This document shows, piece after piece, positions 1 to 5,054 of a stretch of DNA of 6,492 nucleotides. The position numbers and the translations under genes were made by a program. Positions within the stretch are counted from its first letter, which is position 1, and every line of letters begins with the position of its first letter. The DNA comes from Verrucomicrobiota bacterium (GTDB lineage: Bacteria; Verrucomicrobiota; Verrucomicrobiia; Limisphaerales; CAZBKV01). The notes beneath the pieces are model-generated. The model was given only the letters and a program-made list of their open reading frames with translations, was not told where the DNA came from and made no database searches. The stretch spans positions 1 through 6,492 of the forward strand of contig JAGHDA010000165.1 in the NCBI GenBank assembly GCA_021160185.1. Reading direction: 5' to 3'.

Positions 1-63
1 GTCGGGGCAAGGTTTTTGAGTTGGGCCTGAGGTTGGCAGAACGGAATGCAAAGGGGCATATTC

Positions 64-67
64 GGAG
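64..67 (+). promoter_or_regulatory. Ribosome binding site of the DUF3568-like lipoprotein
   Basis: GGAG lies 7 bases before the ATG at 75. It favours that ATG over the in-frame TTG at 21, which would put 18 charged residues in front of the signal peptide. Confidence 0.6.
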
Positions 68-74
68 CCGTCCT

Positions 75-494
75 ATGCGCAGGATGTTGCCTTTTTTCTT
101 GGGGATGGTCGTTCTAGCGGGAACCGCGGGCTGCGTGGGTCTGGCGGTGGGCGCGGCCGCCGGCGCCGGAGGCTACGCTTATTACAAGGGCGAGTTGAAG
201 AGCGCTGAAGGCTATCCGTTGGACGCCGTGTGGGAAGCGACGCAGAAGGCGGTCCGCCGCCTGGAGCTTGTGATCGAGGAATCCGCCAGGGACGCCCTTG
301 AGGCCAAGCTGGACGCCAAAAGCGCCGCGGGCAAGAAGATTCACACCCGGCTCAAGCGGCTGGGGGAGCGCGCCACCGAGCTGCGCATTCGCGTGGGCGT
401 GTTGGGGGACAAAACCCTCTCTCGGCAGATCCGAGACGCCATCCTTGGCGAGTTGAAGGCATCGACCGCCCCTTCAACCGGCGCTTCGGGCTGA
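75..494 (+). CDS. Small DUF3568-like lipoprotein
   Basis: Predicted 139-aa envelope lipoprotein of unknown function. Seen in the sequence: Arg-Arg n-region, hydrophobic stretch (residues 5-15) and a lipobox-like TAGC with the acceptor Cys at residue 20. A Gly/Ala-rich segment follows (residues 22-33), then YAYYKGELKS (35-44), a helix with a VWEATQKAV core (52-60), and a beta-rich tail containing KIHTRLKRLG and TELRIRVGVLGD, ending in a LSRQIRDAILGEL helix (115-127). This order (lipobox, GAAAGAGG, YxKGELK, xxWEATxxAV, IRVGxxGD, LSRxIxxxI) is what I know from the DUF3568 family, and the length is normal for it. Position -3 of the lipobox is Thr rather than the usual Leu/Val. The ATG at 75 is chosen because it has a GGAG; an upstream TTG (21) and a downstream ATG (84) are also in frame. 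No partner gene lies beside it, and the next 465 bases hold no intact gene. Confidence 0.85.
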   Translation: MRRMLPFFLGMVVLAGTAGCVGLAVGAAAGAGGYAYYKGELKSAEGYPLDAVWEATQKAVRRLELVIEESARDALEAKLDAKSAAGKKIHTRLKRLGERATELRIRVGVLGDKTLSRQIRDAILGELKASTAPSTGASG

Positions 495-551
495 TTGATC
501 CGGCTTCAAAAGGATATAAAAGTCCTATTGAACTTTGAACATCATACAGAG

Positions 552-570
552 AGCTGTGTGAAACACGGTT
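552..570 (+). other. 8-bp hairpin with GAA loop
   Basis: AGCTGTGT-GAA-ACACGGTT pairs over 8 positions, including two G-U wobbles, if transcribed. No T run follows, so it is a poor intrinsic terminator although it lies 58 bases after the lipoprotein stop. The words GAGCTGTGTG and CACGGTT recall a conserved hairpin of bacterial group II introns, but no domain V or maturase ORF was seen nearby, so that link is weak. Confidence 0.35.
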
Positions 571-622
571 AAACCATCCCCAGCCGAAATCCATCGCCCT
601 TCTGAACGTCAATAAATGTGCT

Positions 623-829
623 AGGGCCAATGATCCCCTGCGGGCCGTCAGGCGCCAACCGAATGTAATGCTTCAGAAACTCTCAGCCCTGCTCGGCCAG
701 CCTTCCGAGGAAAGGGGCCGAGCCAGCATCCCAGCCGAGCACCTGCTCAAATCACGCCTGTAGATGACCCTGTGCGACCTCCGCGGCGAGCGGCTCTTCT
801 GCGAGCGTCCGATCCTACAGGGCAGCGTC
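623..829 (+). pseudogene. Degenerate N-terminal fragment of an IS5-type transposase
   Basis: One frame read through a TAG at 761-763 gives NDPLRAVR (629-652), LQKLSALLGQPSEERGR (671-721), SIPAEHLLKSRL (725-760), then, after the stop, MTLCDLRGERLFCER (764-808). This follows the conserved N-terminal order of IS5/IS1182-type DDE transposases: a DHPLR-I-R helix, a GRPSIPPE-LLKA-LL segment, and L-x-x-R-SERxFCE. The usual YNLLFRWF segment and the whole catalytic DDE domain are missing, and the frame runs out about 20 codons after the TAG. No terminal inverted repeats were recognised. It is a fossil with no expected activity, but it marks past insertion activity beside the truncated genes to its right. 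Family assignment is from memory of the motif order. Confidence 0.6.
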
Positions 830-959
830 AAACACAAGGGGAGTCGGCCGCAGCGTTGCCACAGGCGTGCAACACACGTATGCGGAAGTTCGTGATTGCT
901 TGCATATATGAAAGCCGAAATATGGAATCCAACCTCGTACGGCAAGGCGCCGATCGTTT

Positions 960-1463
960 TCAAGGAACTGATAGGCACGTATCCTGCCTTTCATCACGAA
1001 ACAACCGTCGAATGCGCGCCCGATTGTAACGCTGCACCAGGATGCACGGCAGATTCGCCGCTACCGCATAGGCGGCGTTGACGCCCATCGCCCACCCTGG
1101 ATTCCATACGCAAAACACGGGCAAAAACAGAAGCGCCAGCCAATGAACCAGCTCGCCCCGCCAGGTTTCCCGCGCAAAACAATACAGAGCTTCTGAGGAC
1201 TGTCCCGGCAGTCGCGCCTTGCTCACGCCGCCGGCAAACCAACTGGCCCCATCGGGCAACTTGTGCTTCCACGATCGGATGGCCACAACGCGTTCGTAAA
1301 ACCGGCCTGCCCGCTCCCAGCCTCGCGGGCGCGCCAGGAAACCGTCAGGATGGAATCGCTCCGGGGCAAGTTGCGTGAACGCCCAGGCCAGCCCGAGGTG
1401 GATCGCCGCCCAGGCCGCGACGTTCAGAACGATGATCTCCGTGACGGACAGTTCAATCAGCAC
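960..1463 (-). CDS. CrtO-like glycosyl-4,4'-diaponeurosporenoate acyltransferase family protein
   Basis: Predicted 167-aa integral membrane acyltransferase. The family is named for staphylococcal CrtO, which esterifies a fatty acid to the sugar of glycosyl-4,4'-diaponeurosporenoate in staphyloxanthin synthesis; the substrate here is unknown. Seen: an N-terminal helix (about 8-28), ERAGRFYERVVAIRSWKHKLPDG split over residues 50-72, ARETWRGELVHW (97-108), hydrophobic segments (about 109-120 and 126-143), and a C-terminal NLPCILVQRYNRAR (137-150). These W-K-LPDG, ET-R-EL-HW and N-PC-QRYNR blocks are the hallmarks of the family, and the length fits. The start is taken as GTG 1463; a longer frame to 1532 would add a polar, low-complexity leader. 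The GTG start overlaps the preceding ORF by 11 bases, so translational coupling is likely. The preceding ORF resembles the tail of a CrtQ-type glycosyltransferase, matching the CrtQ/CrtO association known in staphylococci. No crtM/N/P-like gene is in the window. Confidence 0.85.
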   Translation of the reverse strand: MLIELSVTEIIVLNVAAWAAIHLGLAWAFTQLAPERFHPDGFLARPRGWERAGRFYERVVAIRSWKHKLPDGASWFAGGVSKARLPGQSSEALYCFARETWRGELVHWLALLFLPVFCVWNPGWAMGVNAAYAVAANLPCILVQRYNRARIRRLFRDERQDTCLSVP

Positions 1464-1692
1464 GGATCTGCCTGCCTTTCCACTCGACGGGCCTGCCTCG
1501 TTTTGCCCGCCACACCGACCGCGTAAACACAACGAAGTAGAAAACCAACGGCGTCGGGTACAGCAAGGCGGTCAACCAGTGAAATGTTTCCACCTGCCGC
1601 AACAGCCAGCCTGTCTGGCCGACACACAACAGGTAAGCCGCCAGGCCGGGCCAGGCGGGCAGCGCCAGCACGAGAGCCAGCGGCGCCAGCAT
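1453..1692 (-). pseudogene. C-terminal membrane tail of a CrtQ-like family-2 glycosyltransferase, catalytic domain missing
   Basis: A 79-codon frame from ATG 1692 to TGA 1455-1453. It has two or three hydrophobic segments (about residues 2-13, 16-29 and 38-58), then a basic WRAKRGRPVEWKGRQ tail (61-75). A run of membrane helices ending in R-G-x-V-x-WKGR is the typical C-terminus of membrane-anchored GT2 enzymes such as CrtQ or HpnB, which are about 380 aa long. The GT-A catalytic domain, which would lie to the right on this strand, is absent, and its place is taken by a heparinase-like tail. The ATG shares one base with the TGA of that frame (TGATG). Either the deletion junction happens to fall here, or the remnant is translated as a small two-helix membrane protein coupled to the CrtO-like gene, whose start it overlaps by 11 bases. 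I favour a truncated gene. Confidence 0.6.
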
Positions 1693-2420
1693 CAACCCGT
1701 CGTCCACGCGATGACCAGCAAAGTATCCACGCCGCTGCCGTCGGTGAAGTCCACCCCGATGCAGGCGCCGTCGGCGAGCGCCAGCGAACTGGTTTCGCCC
1801 TTGGGCGAGGCAGCCCAAAACCGCGCGTGGCCTTGCGCGACCGTGCCCCAGCTCGAGTGTTTGCCGCCGGCATTGATCCGCAGGGCGCGGTCAGGACGAG
1901 ACTCCATGTAACCCCGAGTAGGATTGAGCAGCACGGTGATCACCGTCTCGTCGGCATCCCGCCAGCGATTGCGCCGGCAGTAGAAACCCGCCTGCGAATC
2001 CCGATAAGCATGCGGCCGGACTTCCGAGGGATGACGCTCTGGGATGTCCACGGGCCAGTTGAGAAACGCTGAGACGGCCAGATGCGGGTAACGGGACACC
2101 GTGTCGTAAGTCCACCTTGTTCCTGGTCGGTTTGCCGGAAAAAGCGGTTGTAAATCCATTTCATGGCCGCCTGGTCCGCGTGGCGCACGGCTCCGAAGCC
2201 GATGGCAAAGTAACCGGCGCCGCTCTTACCGTATCCGTCCCGCGCCCACACGTTGTGTCCGTAGGCACCGCGGGCCATCTGGCCGAACACCCGGCTGGTC
2301 TCCGAGCTGATCACCTTCGCCACGAGGATGCGGTCCGGCCCGGTCTGAATCACGCGTACGCTCCCCCCAACAATGGCCCAAGACCTCCTGGTTGAACAGG
2401 TTGAACAGAGGGTGTGTCAT
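1692..2420 (-). pseudogene. C-terminal remnant of a heparinase II/III-like polysaccharide lyase, with two frame breaks
   Basis: Three frame pieces join into one roughly 240-aa protein end. Piece 1 (2420 to about 2365) begins MTHPLFNLFNQEVLGHCWG. Piece 2 (about 2360 to 2115) contains AKVISSETSRVFGQ, YGHNVWARDGYGKSGAGY and DQAAMKWIYNRFF. Piece 3 (about 2115 to TGA 1694-1692) contains YDTVSRYPHLAVSAFLNWP, HAYRDSQAGFYCRRNRW, ETVITVLLNPTRGY and ETSSLALADG. A last toroid helix (MKWIYNRFF) followed by a beta-sandwich entry of the type 'H-x-RDS-AGFYC-R-W-DETVI' is how I read this as heparinase II/III-like; the assignment is tentative. The first break is at a run of six C on the plus strand (2363-2368): removing one base gives HCWGSVRVIQTGPDR in frame. 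The second lies around 2105-2130: adding one T there gives GGLYDTVSRYPH. Such lyases are normally over 550 aa. The N-terminal half is missing, and its place is taken by the divergent plus-strand gene. Confidence 0.55.
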
Positions 2421-2521
2421 CCATCCACGCTTCTCGAAACAAGAAAAAAAGTGATTGATAAAACAGAGAGAGAAAGAGAAGTTCGTGCCAGTGTGAAAGG
2501 CCAGCAACGCATTCGGATCAA
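2421..2521. other. Divergent spacer with a GA-rich tract
   Basis: This short AT-richer spacer separates the minus-strand remnant from the plus-strand gene set. It contains an A-run and a purine tract of AGAGAGAGAAAGAGAAG type at about 2465-2481. A promoter for the plus-strand genes could lie here or just downstream, but I could not identify a convincing -35/-10 pair. Confidence 0.3.
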
Positions 2522-3862
2522 ATGCCATGCCCAACTGCGGCCTTTGGCCGGCCGGCGGCAGCGGGGTGCTGGCGCGGATTCCACCAAGTTCTGCTTCCTC
2601 ACGCAAGCCGAACGAAGGCCAAGGGCCGATCGATCGTCGTTGGCTCGCTGTGGCGCGCGGTGGCGATCGGGTTTGGCGTGTTCCTTGCGGCTGCCGGCGG
2701 GAGCGCTGCTGGTTCAGGGGCGCTCCAAGCAACGGGCAGGCCGCACCCTGATTTGGCTGACCGCCGTTTCGAAGCAGAGGGCACGCTCACCTGGTTCTTC
2801 GGCAATCAGTTTCCCGAACATGCGGGTCAGGTGGACCGGACCACGTCGTTCAAGGTGCGGGTGGACGGCTGCCGGTGGTTGATCACGGTGTATTCGCCCA
2901 ACCTGAGCGCTTCGGGCGGGAAACAGGTCGGTTCGGACGGGGTGGACACTTATATCACCAGGATAGTGGAGCCTCAAGACCTCAGCCCTTCTCCGGATGA
3001 AGACACCAATTCTCTCAGCTCGAAGGCCCGTATGGCCCGGTTAAAGGCTGGTTTGCAGGCTGGCCGAATCGCCCAACTCGCCGAAGTGCGGCCCGGCGCG
3101 CTTCCGCCGTTTGATATCGGCGACTCTCACCGGATTTGGTTGGCCTTTGCCTCGAGCTGTTACCTCCACCTCCACCCGACGAACCGCTTTCCCCTAAGTT
3201 TTCTGACACTCCCTCCCTATCCCAAGAATGACGCCTTGCCGGTTCGTTGGACGGTTCGCTGGAAGTGGCATGAGACCGACCCGTATCTCCTCGAAGCATT
3301 CGACCGCCTCAATGAAGGCTACTTCTACGGGGGCGCGGGCAAGTGGTATAAGTATCCAGCTCCTTTTGACCAGGGGTTTACCAACGTGCACTACCAGGTG
3401 ACCGAGACCAGGAAAGTCGGCGGGTTCTTGGCGCCATGGAGGTTCACGATCGCCATGACGGTTCCGCCGACGAGCCCGGAGGGCCGCATCCTGACGAACA
3501 GGTTCACCCTGGTCACGAACCGGTTTGCCATCGGCGAACTTACCTCAGCGCGCCCCCTGCGGGGCAAGGAGACCGGTCGTCCCAAGCTGGACCGCCTTTT
3601 TGAGGTGAGGGACTACCGTGCCAAACCGGCCTTTGGCCTCGATGTGGTGACCTACCGGACTCGTTCAAGATGGTTACAGACCAACGAGACCGACTTTGCC
3701 AAGGCCGTGGCGGGAAAGTATGACGAGGAGCTGCTTGAGCCCCGGCCCAAGTTGCTCTGGGAAGGCGCGCTCGCCCTGCTGACCTTGGTCGGCCTGTATT
3801 TCGCCTTCGCCCAAATGGTGAGGCGAAGATTACAACAGAAACCAAACAACCCACAATCCTAA
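2522..3862 (+). CDS. Exported, C-terminally membrane-anchored protein of unknown function
   Basis: Up to 446 aa; I do not recognise the family. Seen: a signal-peptide-like segment at about residues 43-65 (LWRAVAIGFGVFLAAAGG then SAAG), preceded by basic residues; a beta-rich region with RRFEAEGTLTWFFGN (81-95) and SFKVRVDGCRWLITVYSP (109-126); a DGVDTYITR strand (139-147); aromatic-rich middle parts (WTVRWKWHETDPY, YFYGGAGKWYKYP); and a C-terminal membrane helix at about 411-433 followed by RRR. A soluble periplasmic body held by the C-terminal helix is the likely topology. The N-terminal strand pattern loosely recalls LolA-like folds, which is inference only. The start is uncertain. ATG 2522 is the only in-frame ATG, but it has only a weak CGGA and puts about 40 residues before the signal peptide; CTG 2648 or GTG 2660 would give a normal signal peptide. 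The stop lies 18 bases before the next ATG, so co-transcription with the Cys-rich gene is likely. Confidence 0.75.
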   Translation: MPCPTAAFGRPAAAGCWRGFHQVLLPHASRTKAKGRSIVVGSLWRAVAIGFGVFLAAAGGSAAGSGALQATGRPHPDLADRRFEAEGTLTWFFGNQFPEHAGQVDRTTSFKVRVDGCRWLITVYSPNLSASGGKQVGSDGVDTYITRIVEPQDLSPSPDEDTNSLSSKARMARLKAGLQAGRIAQLAEVRPGALPPFDIGDSHRIWLAFASSCYLHLHPTNRFPLSFLTLPPYPKNDALPVRWTVRWKWHETDPYLLEAFDRLNEGYFYGGAGKWYKYPAPFDQGFTNVHYQVTETRKVGGFLAPWRFTIAMTVPPTSPEGRILTNRFTLVTNRFAIGELTSARPLRGKETGRPKLDRLFEVRDYRAKPAFGLDVVTYRTRSRWLQTNETDFAKAVAGKYDEELLEPRPKLLWEGALALLTLVGLYFAFAQMVRRRLQQKPNNPQS

Positions 3863-3865
3863 CTG

Positions 3866-3872
3866 AAAGGAG
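3866..3872 (+). promoter_or_regulatory. Ribosome binding site of the Cys-rich protein gene
   Basis: AAAGGAG lies 8 bases before ATG 3881. It is the strongest such site in the window and shows that the gene begins at 3881, upstream of the in-frame TGA, not at the GTG that follows that TGA. Confidence 0.75.
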
Positions 3873-3880
3873 CATTGCAT

Positions 3881-4282
3881 ATGTCAAGCGACAACAAAAC
3901 ACTGGGCATTATGGGTTTGGTCGTGGCGACGGCAGTCTTCGTCCATGCCGGCTGTCCGGAGCCGAAACCCAACTGAGTGTGCGGCTTTTCGAGCCAGATC
4001 GCCGATTGCAGCAACGGATGTTGCGAAGTTACGGGTCCCGGCCAGGTTCCCAGGAAATCATGCCTTGGCACGTCGGGGACGACGGACTGCGACAATAACC
4101 CGAGTCCATATACGTGGACATTTACGCGATACAACTGCGTTAGCGGGAACTGCGACCATGATCCAGCCAATCTTCATCCTACAAGCTGTGTCTTGGGGAA
4201 ACCGAACCCATTTATTGTCAACCTCTGGTGCGACAACGCAGTCTCCAGAACCACGACCAATTGTATGGATGCCACTCAGTAG
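3881..4282 (+). CDS. Small exported Cys-rich protein interrupted by an in-frame TGA
   Basis: One frame runs from ATG 3881 to TAG 4280-4282 (133 codons) with a single TGA at 3974-3976. Before it: a signal peptide (MSSDNKTLGIMGLVVATAVF) and VHAGC with Cys at residue 25, a possible but atypical lipobox because -3 is His; then PEPKPN. After it: a secreted-type domain of about 101 residues with 11 Cys (for example VCGFSSQIADCSNGCC, KSCLG, TDCDNN, YNCVSGNC, LWCDN, TNCMD). The signal peptide and the Cys-rich part share a frame and make sense only as one protein, so the TGA is either a nonsense mutation, a sequence error or a recoded codon. If it stood for Cys, the domain would have an even 12 Cys. 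No family is recognised. The gene follows the anchored protein by 18 bases and precedes a MauE/DoxX-like gene, which fits a disulfide-bonded exported product. As the sequence stands, only a 31-aa peptide would be made unless the TGA is read through. Confidence 0.6.
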
Positions 4283-4389
4283 ATTTGGGAGTAGCTTTGC
4301 GGGGGATAGCCGAATGCCTCAGGATTGGGTTTGGCGGGAGGCTCGGCGCCCTCTGCTCAAGCCGGGACGAGCACGATGCCCCAAGACCC

Positions 4390-4460
4390 CCACGCGGGCT
4401 GAGGCGCGCCCCTCCGCCGGGAGGCAGCGAACAAACGCGGCGCCCGCGTGGTGGCTTTTT
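4390..4460 (+). terminator. Long inverted repeat followed by five T, possible terminator or attenuator
   Basis: CCACGCGGGC (4390-4399) is exactly complementary to GCCCGCGTGG (4442-4451). Inside lie a small hairpin CCTCC-GCCG-GGAGG (4411-4424) and a GGCGCGCC palindrome (4403-4410). Four bases after the outer stem comes TTTTT (4456-4460). The 42-base interior makes this longer than a typical intrinsic terminator. It ends 7 bases before the likely ATG of the MauE-like gene, so if it works it would separate or attenuate that gene from the Cys-rich one. It could also be a structured leader or a remnant of a mobile repeat. Confidence 0.45.
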
Positions 4461-4467
4461 GCCGCTG

Positions 4468-4998
4468 ATGACAGAGGGTTCGGTCAAACACCACGCCGTT
4501 TCTGCTGTGGAAAGCAGAGCAGACAGCGTGAGTTACTTCCCGGAACCGATCCGAACCCGTTTCCTAAGAGCGGAGCGCTGCTTCATCGTGATTTCGGGCA
4601 TGGCGCTATGGGCGACGGCTTGCGCGAAACTGATTTCCGCACTGTTGGGACAGCCGATCCTGAAGTTGCGCGATCCGGTGTTTTCTATTCCGAACCGGGA
4701 GTTGCTGCTGCTCGTGGCGGCTTGCGAGTTTGTGGGCTCGGCGTACTGCCTCTTCGGCGAGCGACGGGTCAGGAAACTGATGGTCGTCAATTTCCTGAGC
4801 GCGGCGATGCTGGCCTACCGCATTCTGAGGAAGGCGACTGGGTTTGCGGGCTATGATTGCCCGTGTTTGGGCGCGTTCCAACAGTGGCTTCCGTTGGACA
4901 GTGGGGCGTTGGAGTTGGTTTTGAAAGGCCTGATGGCGTTCATGCTCGCGTTCAGCAGCGCTTTTTGCTCGCTCGAGTCGTGCCTCTCTTGCCGATAG
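4468..4998 (+). CDS. MauE/DoxX-like redox-associated membrane protein
   Basis: Predicted 176-aa inner-membrane protein with four hydrophobic helices at about residues 38-60, 78-97, 104-120 and 148-168. Between helices 3 and 4 lies GYDCPCLGAFQQWLP (128-142), whose Cys-Pro-Cys-Leu-Gly matches the Cys pair typical of MauE/DoxX-like proteins. Further Cys are in helices 1 and 2 and at the C-terminus (ESCLSCR, 170-176), an uncommon extra pair. MauE is needed for disulfide formation and maturation of the methylamine dehydrogenase small subunit; relatives are generally thought to pass electrons or disulfides in the membrane. No mau structural genes are present, so the substrate differs. The Cys-rich exported protein just upstream is the obvious candidate (inference). 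The start is uncertain: ATG 4468 has no clear ribosome binding site, and GTG 4507 or 4528 are alternatives; the frame is open back to 4228 but that leader is low-complexity and overlaps the Cys-rich gene. The stop is 56 bases before the glycosyltransferase start. Confidence 0.75.
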   Translation: MTEGSVKHHAVSAVESRADSVSYFPEPIRTRFLRAERCFIVISGMALWATACAKLISALLGQPILKLRDPVFSIPNRELLLLVAACEFVGSAYCLFGERRVRKLMVVNFLSAAMLAYRILRKATGFAGYDCPCLGAFQQWLPLDSGALELVLKGLMAFMLAFSSAFCSLESCLSCR

Positions 4999-5043
4999 CG
5001 CGTCGACAAAGAAATGGGCTGGCGCGGGGAGATTCACCTGGTG

Positions 5044-5048
5044 AGGAG
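5044..5048 (+). promoter_or_regulatory. Ribosome binding site of the glycosyltransferase gene
   Basis: AGGAG lies 6 bases before GTG 5055 and supports that GTG as the start. Confidence 0.65.
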
Positions 5049-5054
5049 AGTTGA

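Larger units (their letters stand above)
495..959. other. Gene-poor stretch of about 465 bases
   Basis: Apart from the hairpin at 552-570 and the transposase fossil at 623-829, I see nothing supportable here: no start with a good ribosome binding site, no tRNA and no repeat array. The short reading frames on both strands have compositions unlike real proteins. Bases 830-959 may be further decayed transposon DNA, but no frame shows it. Confidence 0.5.

Noticed and set aside
673..978. Minus-strand frame of 101 codons opposite the transposase fossil
   Set aside because: Its composition is Arg/Ser/Cys-rich with no recognisable motif; it is the shadow of the fossil and the adjacent spacer.
2373..2882. 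Plus-strand frame of 169 codons over the spacer and the exported protein start
   Set aside because: It overlaps the better-supported exported protein frame, is Arg-rich and low in hydrophobic residues, and has no good ribosome binding site.
3974..4030. Bacterial SECIS element after the in-frame TGA
   Set aside because: The hairpins at 3983-3995 and 4011-4024 are short. One has a loop starting UU about 10 bases after the TGA, the other lies about 39 bases away; neither fits the usual spacing and loop rules.
3977..4282. Separate gene starting at GTG 3977
   Set aside because: It has no ribosome binding site and would be a Cys-rich domain without a signal peptide. The same frame upstream supplies both, so one interrupted gene is the better reading.
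3945..4856. Plus-strand frame of 303 codons over the Cys-rich and MauE-like genes
   Set aside because: It is the out-of-frame reading of two recognisable genes: Arg/Pro-rich, no domain, no ribosome binding site.
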